From DAISLF01 sp964517345 (GTDB lineage: Bacteria; Patescibacteriota; Gracilibacteria; Peribacterales; Peribacteraceae): a DNA stretch of 25,867 bases. The notes beneath the pieces are model-generated. The model did no database searches, had not been told where the DNA came from, and saw only the letters and a list, made by a program, of their open reading frames with translations. The DNA is taken from positions 1 through 25,867 of the forward strand of contig CAZFBZ010000020.1 of assembly GCA_964517345.1 (NCBI GenBank). The letters run 5' to 3'. The translations under genes were made by a program, and so were the position numbers. Shown one piece after another: positions 1-6,767 of this stretch (its first letter is position 1; every line of letters begins with the position of its first letter).

Positions 1-581
1 TGCCACAGCGAGTGGGCGCCCAGCTCCATGCCGCCTGCGTGCATCGCGGTCAGCTGGTCCCAGTCCAGGTAGCCTGGCTTTCCGATGAAGCTCGTCACGA
101 TATAGAAGACCCCGGTCATGCCGCGTGTGTTCAGCATCGGGGCGACCGTCGTGTACGCGTCCTCGTAGCCGTCATCGAATGTGAGGATGACAGGCTTCGG
201 CGGGAGCGTCCTGCCTGAGACGATATCCGCGAAATTGATCGTCTCGTAGCCGTGCTCGGCGAGCCAGTCGAGGTGCGAGGCGAATGTTTCCGGCGTCACG
301 GTCAGATCCGTGCCCTCGACGTCCTCTGGCGGCGGAAGCGGCTTGATGTAGTGGTACATCAGAATGGGCACGTTCACGGGGAGCTGCGCGCGGACGCGCG
401 GCGCGCGGCCCTGGATTGCGCCCGACGCGACGGGTTGGAACGCCACGATCGACGATACCGCTGATGAGAGGGACGACGACGAAACCGATGCCGTCGCGGC
501 AGTGCCGTCACCACCGCAGGAGGCGAGGAGCAGGGCGGGGAGAAAGAGTCCGCAGGAGAGGAGAGCTGTGCGCATGCGCAT
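1..581 (-). CDS. Polysaccharide deacetylase (NodB-type) lipoprotein, C-terminus outside window
   Basis: This gene runs off the left edge of the window, so only its first 193 residues are visible. It starts at ATG 581; a second in-frame ATG lies two codons later. A signal peptide ends in a lipobox (LASC, Cys22), so the product is probably a membrane-anchored lipoprotein. A low-complexity Ser/Ala linker follows, then MYHY near residue 75 and the NodB metal motif TFDDG near residues 134-138. The last visible residues, GAHSLW, look like the start of the second NodB metal motif (HSxxH). Family members are metal-dependent esterases that remove N- or O-acetyl groups from chitooligosaccharide, peptidoglycan or exopolysaccharide; the substrate here is unknown. 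It is divergent from the MarR gene. GAGG before the start resembles a Shine-Dalgarno site, but it sits between a TACACT -10 and the ATG, so the transcript would be nearly leaderless. Confidence 0.88.
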   Translation of the reverse strand, partial: MRMRTALLSCGLFLPALLLASCGGDGTAATASVSSSSLSSAVSSIVAFQPVASGAIQGRAPRVRAQLPVNVPILMYHYIKPLPPPEDVEGTDLTVTPETFASHLDWLAEHGYETINFADIVSGRTLPPKPVILTFDDGYEDAYTTVAPMLNTRGMTGVFYIVTSFIGKPGYLDWDQLTAMHAGGMELGAHSLW

Positions 582-588
582 GAGCCTC

Positions 589-594
589 AGTGTA
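589..594 (-). promoter_or_regulatory. -10 element (TACACT) of the deacetylase gene
   Basis: TACACT on the minus strand lies 7 nt before ATG 581. Initiation at the usual distance would leave a leader of about one nucleotide. No good -35 is seen. Confidence 0.5.
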
Positions 595-675
595 AACGTT
601 TTCGTCGGTGGCAAAAGAGAATCCTGTCCCATCCCAAAAACCCTTCAATACGGTGTTGCGGCCGCGCCTGTCTGG

Positions 676-681
676 TAGGCT
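676..681 (+). promoter_or_regulatory. Extended -10 (TGG-TAGGCT) of the MarR gene
   Basis: TAGGCT preceded by TGG ends exactly 6 nt before GTG 688, predicting a leaderless transcript starting at the GTG. This spacing favours GTG 688 over the in-frame TTG at 685. Confidence 0.55.
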
Positions 682-687
682 GGATTG

Positions 688-1152
688 GTGCCCGGTGATG
701 TACTTTCGTCGGCTCTGACACTGCACCGCGTCTCATTCCTGTTGGAGAAGATCGCGGATCACGCGTTGCAGGAATCCATGGATCTCACCTTCTCGCAGTG
801 GATGATCCTGCGGTCGCTCGCAAACAATCCATCCTGCTCTCAGCAGTCCATCGCGCGTTGCCGCGATCTCACGCAGGCCGCTGTCAGCCGCCAGGTGGAA
901 GCGCTCCGCGCCAAGAAGCTCCTCAGCCGCCGCGAGAATCCGAAAAACCGCCGCGAGCATGTCCTGACGCTGACAGCATCCGGACGGACGAAATTCGCCG
1001 CGGGCGCCGAGCTGATCGCCAAGACTCTGCGCGGGCATTTCTCTTCGCTCAATGCGTCGCAAATGAAGGAAATGGACGCCGCACTCGGCGATCTTCTGCA
1101 GTCTATTTACGCCGCGATCCGTCCGTGCGGCTGCCCGGGGGAGAAGGAGTAA
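688..1152 (+). CDS. MarR-family transcriptional regulator
   Basis: A 154-residue protein of typical MarR length. The N-terminal helix (LHRVSFLLEKIADHAL) fits the dimerisation region. A winged helix-turn-helix follows, with LTQAAVSRQVEALRAKKLL as the recognition region and RRENPKNRREHVLTLTASG as the wing, close to the family's usual wing sequence. A C-terminal helix and a Cys-containing tail (RPCGCPGEKE) end the protein; the CxC could be redox- or metal-responsive, but this is speculation. The start is GTG 688 because a -10 hexamer lies exactly 6 nt upstream and no Shine-Dalgarno site is present; TTG 685 is the alternative. It is divergent from the deacetylase, which is a plausible target since MarR regulators often control the divergent neighbour. 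The ligand cannot be read from the sequence. Confidence 0.9.
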   Translation: MPGDVLSSALTLHRVSFLLEKIADHALQESMDLTFSQWMILRSLANNPSCSQQSIARCRDLTQAAVSRQVEALRAKKLLSRRENPKNRREHVLTLTASGRTKFAAGAELIAKTLRGHFSSLNASQMKEMDAALGDLLQSIYAAIRPCGCPGEKE

Positions 1153-1181
1153 ATTTCTCTTGCCGTTTGAATCGGGCTTGA

Positions 1182-1187
1182 TACGCT
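1182..1187 (+). promoter_or_regulatory. Extended -10 (TGA-TACGCT) of the multi-winged-helix gene
   Basis: TACGCT preceded by TGA ends 10 nt before ATG 1198. The predicted leader is about 4 nt. It lies in the 45-nt gap after the MarR gene, so the large gene may have its own promoter as well as readthrough. Confidence 0.45.
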
Positions 1188-1197
1188 TCCGCTCCAC

Positions 1198-4089
1198 ATG
1201 GCGAAAGCCCGTTCTGTCGTCGACGCCGAGTATGACGCGTGTATCAGCGCGTTGGACGAGGGAGACATGGAGAAAGCACGCGCTGCGCTGGCAAAGCTGC
1301 CGATTACGACTATGCAGCATCGTTTTGCGACGGAACTGGTGACGGCCGTGGCGGCTGTTCTCGGACACGTCGAAGCCGGCCGGCTGCCGCAGGCGCATGC
1401 GGCCACATCGGAGATTTTTATCGACTCGACGCGCAAAGCGATGCGGACCCTTGTTGCGGTGGCGGGAGGCACGCCCGCAGCAGCAGGAGATCCCGATGAA
1501 GATGAGGAGGATGATGACGAAGATGATGAGGATGACGAAGAGGAGGAAGAAGAGAAGCCGGATCCCGTTCCTGCGCCGACACCAAAGCCCCGTTCCGGAC
1601 GCCCAGCCCCTGCCCCTCTTACGGTTGCCCTGCCCGAGCCCGTCGTCGCACTTCCCGGAGCGCCGCGGCTTTTGTCTTCCCCTTCGGCAGCCGACGGATG
1701 GACGCCGGATGGCGAACTGCGCCTGACGAGCACGGTCACGCTCGCGCTCTACAAACGCGGCGAGGAGGAGCGCATGGCCCTGATCGGTCCCGAGCCCGGT
1801 CGCGGCGACAAGCCCACACTGCGTGCCGTGCCGATTTCCGCGGCGACTCTTGCCCTGCTCGAACCGAATTCCGGCAGAAGCCGGATCGGCAACCGCACTG
1901 AAATGGCCGCGATGGTCGCACTGCTGGAGAACGGCGAGCTCACGGCCACACAGGTCGGAGAGCTGCTGGGATACAGGCCGGAGCGCATGGCAACCATCAT
2001 CACCGGCCTCAAGCATTTCCGGTATCCGTGGAAAGTCGTCACGCGTGGTGCCGCGGCGGCCCGCACGTTCCGGTTGCAGTACGAGCACGACGGAACCGAT
2101 GTGCCTCCGGGATTGCCGCCCCTGGAAGTCGTCGAAGAGGTTGTGAATGAAGACGTTCCCGCACCTGTACCGGCGGAACAGGCGATCATCGAGGCTCTGG
2201 TCGCCGAGGCGGAGCTGCATGTCGACGATGGTGCGGGCGATGACGTGGCAGTCGTTGAAGATGTGGGTGCGGAGGAGCCGACCGTGATCCTCGATGCCGC
2301 CGGAGAGGATACCGTCATCATTGAGACTATTGCTTCCGATGGAGATGCCGTCTCTGCATTGCCGGATGCCGCCCCGGTGACCGTGGACTATCCCCTGATG
2401 CCGGCCGAACTGATCGGGTCCGACGTCGCCGCCGGACCACCCGTCAGCATCACGCTCGAGACGGACCTCCCCGCGTTTGCGAATCTCGGGGATGTTGATG
2501 CGCAATCCGCCCTCATTCTGCACGAGGGCGCATCTGAGACGTTCACGATCACCACCGAACAGGTTGCGACGACGGTGCTCTTCACGATGCAGGCGCTCTG
2601 TCGTTTACTGAATGACAACGAGCGTGCGGTTCTTGCCTATTTCCGTGAGCATCCCGGGCAGATCGTGTCCGTTCAGGAGATCGCGGCTCATATCGGACGC
2701 GCTGCCGCGACGGTCAGGACCTTGATGATGTCCGTTGTCCGTTTTGTGAATACGGCGGGTGCCGGCAATCTCCAGACGATCCATGGGCAGGGATACCAGT
2801 TCACCCAATCGGCCTCCGCCGAGGCACATCTCGGAGCCGCGCTTGCGAACGAGACGCCGGATCCCGCCGCGACGTATACACTCAGTACCGACGACGATCT
2901 TCCGCCCGTTTTTTCCGAAGAGCAGGCATTGGGTATCCTCACGCCGTCGCAACGCATCGTGTACGATTTTTTCCAGGCGAACCAGGGAGCGATCGTGACG
3001 ATCGATCAGCTGATTGCGGCGGGGGCTTCGGGGCCGATATCGTGCGTCCGGTCGGATATCGCGGCGGTTCGCGGTTTTCTGGAGCAGAGCGGCTATGCGC
3101 TCGGGGTGATGCACACGCTGAAAGAGCGCGGATACATGCTCACGCGCACATCCAATTTGCCGCTTGGCGAACTTGCGGAGTATGAGTGGAACGAGGCGAA
3201 GGCCGCCGAGCTGTTCGCCTCCAATCCCCGCGTCATTGTCACGCGCCAGCAACTCGCCGAGCGCATCTGGCCCGATGAAGGAATGGCGCATCCGAGCGCA
3301 GACAGCATGATCCAGCAGGTGATCAAGGAACTGCGTCCGAAACTGCGGAGCGGCCGGATCCTGACTCTGCCCGGTACGGGCTACTTCTACGAGCCGCTCA
3401 ATGACATTCCACCCTCACTCTTCCGCCAGTTGAACTTTGATGAATACTCGCTTCTGCGCGCCCTGTTGGATGGCGAGGGAACGCTTACCGCCGAGCAGGC
3501 CAACGCAGCGCTTTCTACTGCACTGCCGATCGTCGGTCTCACCTTCTCGACGCATTCGCTGAGCGTCGCCGTCACGGCGCTGGAAGGACGGTGGGAGGCG
3601 ATCAACGGACGCGATCTGGTCGTGCGCCGCAGAAACGGATGTATCCAGTCGCTCTCGCTCGTCGAGGCGCAGCAACCTGCCGAGCAACAGCCCGACGCCT
3701 CATCCACGATTCCGGCTGACCCGCTCGATCTGCGCGACACGCCCGATCGTGTCTTCCCCGCGCCGGTTCGCGCCCGCGCTCGGCAGCTCCGGACGGCATC
3801 CGGGTATGCCGGAGTCCTGAATGATACCCAGAACATGCTGCTTGGATTGATCCTCCAGCGTCCCGACGGTATCCCCGACGCCGAGCTCTGCTCGGAGCTG
3901 GGGCTTGGGCGTCTGCGCCGTCCCGTGATGGAACTGAACGGCGGCATCCTTGCCAACAGCGGTCATCGCATCGGCCACCGGGAGGGGAGCGGTTGGATGC
4001 TGCTGACAGTGCCGCAGAACCAGCCGCCCGCCGTCGCATCGACGGTCGGCACCGGCGCGAGTGCGAACGACGCGTCGTCGGACGCGTGA
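1198..4089 (+). CDS. Large protein with multiple winged-helix-like domains and an acidic linker
   Basis: A 963-residue protein that I cannot assign to a named family. Residues 1-90 are helical. Residues 99-120 are almost wholly Asp/Glu and are followed by a Pro-rich linker. A helical segment near 224-298 (RIGNRTEMAAMVALLENGEL onward) looks like a winged helix. A long acidic, Ala/Val-rich linker covers about 300-460. Four further segments look like winged helices: about 468-538 (LNDNERAVLAYF ... GQGYQF), 581-651 (LTPSQRIVYDFF ... ERGYML), 661-734 (WNEAKAAELFAS ... GTGYFYEPL) and 872-938 (LNDTQNMLLGLIL ... GSGWML). Residues 740-822 may hold a divergent copy. The third copy closely follows the OmpR/PhoB C-terminal pattern (LAERIW, then a Gly-Tyr-hairpin end). 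There is no receiver domain, signal peptide or membrane segment. It is probably a cytoplasmic DNA-binding or nucleoid-associated regulator; function unknown. Confidence 0.85.
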   Translation: MAKARSVVDAEYDACISALDEGDMEKARAALAKLPITTMQHRFATELVTAVAAVLGHVEAGRLPQAHAATSEIFIDSTRKAMRTLVAVAGGTPAAAGDPDEDEEDDDEDDEDDEEEEEEKPDPVPAPTPKPRSGRPAPAPLTVALPEPVVALPGAPRLLSSPSAADGWTPDGELRLTSTVTLALYKRGEEERMALIGPEPGRGDKPTLRAVPISAATLALLEPNSGRSRIGNRTEMAAMVALLENGELTATQVGELLGYRPERMATIITGLKHFRYPWKVVTRGAAAARTFRLQYEHDGTDVPPGLPPLEVVEEVVNEDVPAPVPAEQAIIEALVAEAELHVDDGAGDDVAVVEDVGAEEPTVILDAAGEDTVIIETIASDGDAVSALPDAAPVTVDYPLMPAELIGSDVAAGPPVSITLETDLPAFANLGDVDAQSALILHEGASETFTITTEQVATTVLFTMQALCRLLNDNERAVLAYFREHPGQIVSVQEIAAHIGRAAATVRTLMMSVVRFVNTAGAGNLQTIHGQGYQFTQSASAEAHLGAALANETPDPAATYTLSTDDDLPPVFSEEQALGILTPSQRIVYDFFQANQGAIVTIDQLIAAGASGPISCVRSDIAAVRGFLEQSGYALGVMHTLKERGYMLTRTSNLPLGELAEYEWNEAKAAELFASNPRVIVTRQQLAERIWPDEGMAHPSADSMIQQVIKELRPKLRSGRILTLPGTGYFYEPLNDIPPSLFRQLNFDEYSLLRALLDGEGTLTAEQANAALSTALPIVGLTFSTHSLSVAVTALEGRWEAINGRDLVVRRRNGCIQSLSLVEAQQPAEQQPDASSTIPADPLDLRDTPDRVFPAPVRARARQLRTASGYAGVLNDTQNMLLGLILQRPDGIPDAELCSELGLGRLRRPVMELNGGILANSGHRIGHREGSGWMLLTVPQNQPPAVASTVGTGASANDASSDA

Positions 4090-4097
4090 CGTGTTGC

Positions 4098-4103
4098 TAG
4101 ACT
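4098..4103 (+). promoter_or_regulatory. Extended -10 (TGC-TAGACT) of the TfoX/YjbR-like gene
   Basis: TAGACT preceded by TGC ends exactly 6 nt before ATG 4110, predicting a leaderless transcript. It lies in the 20-nt gap after the stop of the large gene. Confidence 0.55.
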
Positions 4104-4109
4104 GCGGTC

Positions 4110-4427
4110 ATGTCCCGCCCCGATCTCGAAGAGTGGACCGACGCGCTGTATCTCGCGCTGCCCGGCATCATCAAGCGCAAGACGTTCGGCTGTCCGTCGT
4201 ACTATCGCGGCAAGAAGATGTGTGCGTTTTTGTACGAGGACAGCCTCGGCATCAAGCTCCCGCCCGAGCGCGTGCTGCAGAAAATCGAAGACGATCCCGA
4301 GGTGTACGGACACTTCAATCCGGGTGACGGCATCATGAAGAACTGGCTGATGATCACGCATCCCGAGGCGTCAGAGTACGAGTCGGAGCAGGAATTGCTG
4401 CAAGAGAGCCTGGCGGGCATCGCCTGA
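4110..4427 (+). CDS. Small TfoX N-terminal / YjbR-like domain protein
   Basis: A 105-residue protein consisting of one small alpha/beta domain. The order of elements fits the TfoX N-terminal/YjbR fold: an N-terminal helix (LEEWTDALYLALPGI), a strand pair around FGCPSYYRGKKMCAFLYED, a basic loop followed by GIKLPPERV, then HFNPGDGIMKNWLMI, which matches the family's Phe-x-Pro ... Met-Lys-x-Trp pattern. Members include competence regulator domains and stand-alone proteins of unknown role, some proposed to bind DNA. There is no signal peptide or membrane segment. The start is ATG 4110, with a -10 exactly 6 nt upstream. It follows the large winged-helix gene by 20 nt. The family assignment comes from motif order only. 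Confidence 0.72.
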   Translation: MSRPDLEEWTDALYLALPGIIKRKTFGCPSYYRGKKMCAFLYEDSLGIKLPPERVLQKIEDDPEVYGHFNPGDGIMKNWLMITHPEASEYESEQELLQESLAGIA

Positions 4428-4437
4428 AAATCTCTGC

Positions 4438-4451
4438 TGTACAACCGTACA
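4438..4451. promoter_or_regulatory. Upstream copy of a TGTAC-N4-GTACA palindrome
   Basis: TGTAC-AACC-GTACA is a perfect dyad with a 4-nt spacer, 10 nt after the stop of the TfoX-like gene. The same dyad recurs at 4567-4580, 129 bp away centre to centre. A further GTACAC half-site lies near 4458. It is probably a distal operator for the gene at 4589. Confidence 0.5.
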
Positions 4452-4566
4452 CCTTCAGTACACGGCTCCAATTTTCCTGTGTGCAAAAATTCTGATTTTT
4501 TGGCTTTCATACAACATAATCATTCATGATCACTTTTGTGATGCTGCCAGACTTGAAATGCGAAGG

Positions 4567-4580
4567 TGTACGTGTGTACA
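4567..4580. promoter_or_regulatory. Promoter-proximal TGTAC-N4-GTACA palindrome (operator)
   Basis: TGTAC-GTGT-GTACA is the second copy of the dyad. It overlaps the TACACT hexamer at 4577-4582, so a bound dimer would block the predicted promoter. With flanks (4562-4580) it is also an inverted copy of the upstream site, matching at 17 of 19 positions. Confidence 0.55.
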
Positions 4581-4582
4581 CT
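4577..4582 (+). promoter_or_regulatory. -10 element (TACACT) of the 98-residue orphan gene
   Basis: TACACT ends exactly 6 nt before ATG 4589, the spacing seen at eight other starts in the window. A weaker CATAAT at 4515-4520 sits 5 nt before an alternative in-frame ATG at 4526. Confidence 0.5.
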
Positions 4583-4588
4583 CATCGC

Positions 4589-4885
4589 ATGCCTATCACT
4601 TCACTCACCACCGCACCCGTCCAGGCCGCCTGGACCAAGGCCGCCCAGGTCATTGTCGACTGGTCGCGCGGTCCCGCCCATGACGACAACGAAGACATCT
4701 CCGAGGCCGAACAGGTCGACGCCGAGAGTCTCCTCCGCTGGATCCGCACGTACCCCCAGCGTGCTTCCGTTCACGTATTCGTGCGCGGTGCCATCAATGA
4801 TCATCGCCACCGCCGCTTCCGCCAGGAGCTGCAGTCGCTTGGCTGCACCGTGACCACCCGTTCGCATCAGACCGTTCTTGCCTGA
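4589..4885 (+). CDS. Small orphan protein (98 residues), function unknown
   Basis: I do not recognise this protein. It has an N-terminal helix (VQAAWTKAAQVIVDW), an acidic stretch with many Asp/Glu (residues about 32-48), a helix (ESLLRWIRTYPQ), then a strand-helix-strand pattern (SVHVFVRGAI, HRHRRFRQELQSLG, CTVTTRSHQTVLA). The basic, His/Arg-rich helix could contact nucleic acid, but that is a guess. There is no signal peptide or membrane segment. The frame is open from ATG 4526 (119 residues), but ATG 4589 is preferred because a TACACT -10 lies exactly 6 nt upstream. The promoter overlaps a palindromic operator with a second copy upstream, so the gene looks tightly regulated. A hairpin terminator follows. 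Confidence 0.65.
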   Translation: MPITSLTTAPVQAAWTKAAQVIVDWSRGPAHDDNEDISEAEQVDAESLLRWIRTYPQRASVHVFVRGAINDHRHRRFRQELQSLGCTVTTRSHQTVLA

Positions 4886-4925
4886 TCTTTCTCAGATACA
4901 CATAAACCCCCCTTTTGTTCTCGAC

Positions 4926-4950
4926 CCGGGCTGCATGGCGGCCCGGTTTT
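4926..4950 (+). terminator. Rho-independent terminator overlapping the next promoter
   Basis: A 9-bp GC-rich stem (4926-4934 pairs with 4938-4946, one T-G wobble) closes an ATG triloop and is followed by TTTT (4947-4950). The last T of the tail is the first base of the TGC-TATGAT promoter of the next gene. Confidence 0.72.
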
Positions 4951-4958
4951 GCTATGAT
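4950..4958 (+). promoter_or_regulatory. Extended -10 (TGC-TATGAT) of the SLH-CAP gene
   Basis: TATGAT (4953-4958) preceded by TGC ends 8 nt before ATG 4967, predicting a leader of at most about two nucleotides. The -35 position lies in the terminator stem and shows no consensus, as expected of an extended -10 promoter. Confidence 0.6.
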
Positions 4959-4966
4959 GCGAGTCC

Positions 4967-6133
4967 ATGCGCATCCGTGTTTCTCTGCTCCTCACCGGAG
5001 CGCTGCTTCTGGCCGCGCCGTGCCTCTCTCTCGCGGCCGATGCGTTTACAGACGTCCCCGATGGCGTGCCCTTTGCGACAGCCGTCAACGTGCTGCGTGA
5101 CGAAGGCGTCGTCAGCGGATTTCCCGACGGCGGATTTCATCCGGATGCGACGCTGAACCGTGCCTCGCTGCTGCAGATTCTGGTGAACGCCAAGGTCGAT
5201 CCCGAGAAAACCGTCTGCACCGATCGCATCGATGCACCGTTCGAGGATGTTCCGGCCCGCGCGTGGTTTGCCCGGGCGGCATGTGTTGGCAAGAAAAAAG
5301 GCCTGATCAGCGGTTACAAGGACGGCACGTTCCGACCCTCCGAGCCCGTCACGCTCGGCGAGGCGGCCAAGCTGCTCGCCGTCGCTTTCGGCGAGCCCAC
5401 AAGCGACGCGCAGCCCTGGCACAAACCGTATCTCACGTTTCTTGCGTCCCGGAACGCCATCCCGGATACGCTCGGCAGCCCTGATCAGCGCGTGACTCGT
5501 GCCGAGGCTGCCGAGATGCTGTGGCGTCTGCGCGGGAATATCCGCGATCTGCCGTCACCGTCGGTCGAATCGCTGCTTTCCGCCGAATGCATCGATGCAC
5601 CGTCGGATGACCGTGCCGGGATCGATATGGAGGAACTCGCGCGCCAGTGGCTGCTGTGGACCAACGAGGTGCGTGCGCAGGCGAAACTTCCGCCGTACAT
5701 CTACGATCGTCAGTTGCGGCGCACGGCGCTGATCTGGTCGGGACACGCGAACGCCGAGGGCTCCATTACCCACAAGCGCGCCGGCCAGACGGCCTACTAT
5801 GACTACGCGCGGATGGTGGACTGGTTCGAGGGCCTCGGACTGACATTCAGGAACGACGACCGTATCACCTTCACCGAGAACATCGGCTGGGGCGTACTCA
5901 AGTGTAAGAGCGGCGACTGCACGGGCAAAGCAGTCGACGCCATCCGTACCACGTTCGATTTCTACATGTCAGAGAAAGGCAAAGCGAACCGGCCGCACTA
6001 CAACAGCATTATGAACCCGCTGTTCCGGCGCATCGGTCTTGGCGTCATGATCAATCCCGCGACCGGGCGCTACTACCTGACGGTGCACTACGGAACGGAG
6101 ATCACGTCCGATCCTCAGCCCGTTTGCTCCTGA
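4967..6133 (+). CDS. Secreted SLH-domain protein with C-terminal CAP/SCP domain
   Basis: A 388-residue exported protein. A signal peptide (MRIRVSLLLTGALLLAAP) probably ends near residue 23. Three S-layer homology repeats follow: about 25-75 (FTDV ... GVVSGFPDGGFHPDATLNRA), 85-135 (FEDV ... GLISGYKDGTFRPSEPVT) and 140-190 (degenerate, ending RVTRAEAAEMLWRL). After a short linker, residues about 220-385 fit a CAP/SCP (PR-1-like) domain: LLWTNEVRAQAKLPP, an inner His/Asn pair (SGHANAEG), FTENIGWG, and RIGLGVMI ... GRYYLTVHYG. SLH repeats normally tether proteins to secondary cell wall polymers. CAP domains occur in many secreted bacterial proteins of varied or unknown role. It sits behind its own extended -10, directly after a terminator, and is followed by another small secreted protein. 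Confidence 0.9.
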   Translation: MRIRVSLLLTGALLLAAPCLSLAADAFTDVPDGVPFATAVNVLRDEGVVSGFPDGGFHPDATLNRASLLQILVNAKVDPEKTVCTDRIDAPFEDVPARAWFARAACVGKKKGLISGYKDGTFRPSEPVTLGEAAKLLAVAFGEPTSDAQPWHKPYLTFLASRNAIPDTLGSPDQRVTRAEAAEMLWRLRGNIRDLPSPSVESLLSAECIDAPSDDRAGIDMEELARQWLLWTNEVRAQAKLPPYIYDRQLRRTALIWSGHANAEGSITHKRAGQTAYYDYARMVDWFEGLGLTFRNDDRITFTENIGWGVLKCKSGDCTGKAVDAIRTTFDFYMSEKGKANRPHYNSIMNPLFRRIGLGVMINPATGRYYLTVHYGTEITSDPQPVCS

Positions 6134-6197
6134 AACGCTCCTGCTGTCAATTCAAGTCCGGTCACGAAGGACGGGGGAGAACGTCTACGATGAGATT

Positions 6198-6212
6198 GCA
6201 CGGGTTCCGTGC
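6198..6212 (+). terminator. Perfect hairpin between the SLH-CAP and small secreted genes
   Basis: GCACGG-GTT-CCGTGC is a perfect 6-bp stem with a triloop, 65 nt after the SLH-CAP stop. Only a T/C-rich run follows (gatatcttcttccc), so it is either a weak terminator or an operator next to the TATCTT at 6215-6220. Confidence 0.35.
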
Positions 6213-6214
6213 GA

Positions 6215-6220
6215 TATCTT
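6215..6220 (+). promoter_or_regulatory. Possible -10 (TATCTT) of the small secreted gene
   Basis: TATCTT ends 17 nt before ATG 6238, predicting a leader of about 11 nt without a Shine-Dalgarno site. It directly follows the hairpin at 6198-6212. Confidence 0.3.
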
Positions 6221-6237
6221 CTTCCCAATTCATTCCT

Positions 6238-6672
6238 ATGAAGAAACTCTCTGCCTCCCTGATCAGCGGTGCGCTGGCCCTTTCCCTTGCAGGCTCCGCG
6301 TTTGCCATGGAGGGCTCCGGCGAGGTCAAAGTCAAAGCGCAGGTCGACAACGTCTGCGTGCAGACGGCCGTCGATGCACGCGAAACGTCGCTCATCGCCG
6401 CTTGGGGCACGTACAACACGGCCATGACTGCTGCCTACACGGCGCGCAAAACTGCGCTGCATGACGCGTGGGGCAAGACCGACGTCAAGGAGCGCCGCGC
6501 CGCGGTGAAGGCCGCGTGGGACGCGTTCTCCAAGGCCAAGAAGGTCGCGGTAAAAGGCTGGAATGACACTCGCAAGGGTGTCTGGAAGACCTTCCGCACC
6601 GCCGCGAAAGCCTGCAAGGGCGCGTCCGCCGAAGCCGGTCTCGAGCTGCAGGGCGAGCACATGGATCAGTAA
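6238..6672 (+). CDS. Small secreted Ala/Lys-rich helical protein
   Basis: A 144-residue protein of unknown function. A clear signal peptide (MKKLSASLISGALALSLAG, cleavage after SAFA near residue 23) marks it for export. The mature part is strongly helical, rich in Ala, Lys and Trp, with repeating units: Trp at AAWGTYNTAM, HDAWGKTD, KAAWDAF, KGWNDTRK and VWKTF, spaced so that helices could pack into a bundle or coiled coil. Two Cys (in DNVCVQTA and KACKGAS) bracket the helical region and could form a disulfide. The tail is acidic. The frame is open upstream to 6124, but ATG 6238 begins the signal peptide. A strong terminator follows 18 nt after the stop. It may share export or envelope context with the preceding SLH-CAP protein. 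Confidence 0.8.
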   Translation: MKKLSASLISGALALSLAGSAFAMEGSGEVKVKAQVDNVCVQTAVDARETSLIAAWGTYNTAMTAAYTARKTALHDAWGKTDVKERRAAVKAAWDAFSKAKKVAVKGWNDTRKGVWKTFRTAAKACKGASAEAGLELQGEHMDQ

Positions 6673-6690
6673 TAATTGTCGCAACCGGAA

Positions 6691-6717
6691 AGAGCCGCCG
6701 CGAAGGCGGCTCTTTTT
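6691..6717 (+). terminator. Strong Rho-independent terminator
   Basis: AGAGCCGCC (6691-6699), loop GCGAA and GGCGGCTCT (6705-6713) form a perfect 9-bp stem followed directly by a T run to 6717. Two flanking A-T pairs can extend it to 11 bp. It separates the secreted-protein gene from the metabolic pair. Confidence 0.9.
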
Positions 6718-6752
6718 GTGTCCGCGCCCTTGAGGCGGCGCGGAGGCCTCGG

Positions 6753-6758
6753 TAGAGT
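6753..6758 (+). promoter_or_regulatory. -10 element (TAGAGT) of the ThDP enzyme gene
   Basis: TAGAGT ends 9 nt before ATG 6768, predicting a leader of about 3 nt. It lies just after the strong terminator. Confidence 0.45.
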
Positions 6759-6767
6759 CCTCGCACG

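Noticed and set aside
582..588. GAGG before ATG 581 (minus strand) as a Shine-Dalgarno site.
   Set aside because: It lies only 3 nt before the start and directly after a TACACT -10, so it would probably be at the very edge of, or outside, the transcript.
1491..1557. The run of GAT/GAA/GAG codons as a DNA repeat or sequencing artefact.
   Set aside because: The codons vary, the frame stays open on both sides and the tract makes a plausible acidic linker between domains.
733..2523. A 596-codon open frame on the minus strand opposite the MarR gene and the winged-helix gene.
   Set aside because: It runs antisense to two genes with clear domain signatures, has low-complexity Arg/Gly-rich composition and no recognisable motif. 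High G+C makes long antisense frames common.
4488..4502. AAAAAT and ATTTTT near 4490-4500 as a terminator for the TfoX-like gene.
   Set aside because: The stem would be all A-T pairs, too weak for a Rho-independent terminator.
4526..4588. A longer start (ATG 4526) for the small orphan gene, with CATAAT 5 nt upstream.
   Set aside because: ATG 4589 has a TAnnnT hexamer at exactly 6 nt, the dominant spacing here, overlapped by a palindromic operator. The longer form remains possible.
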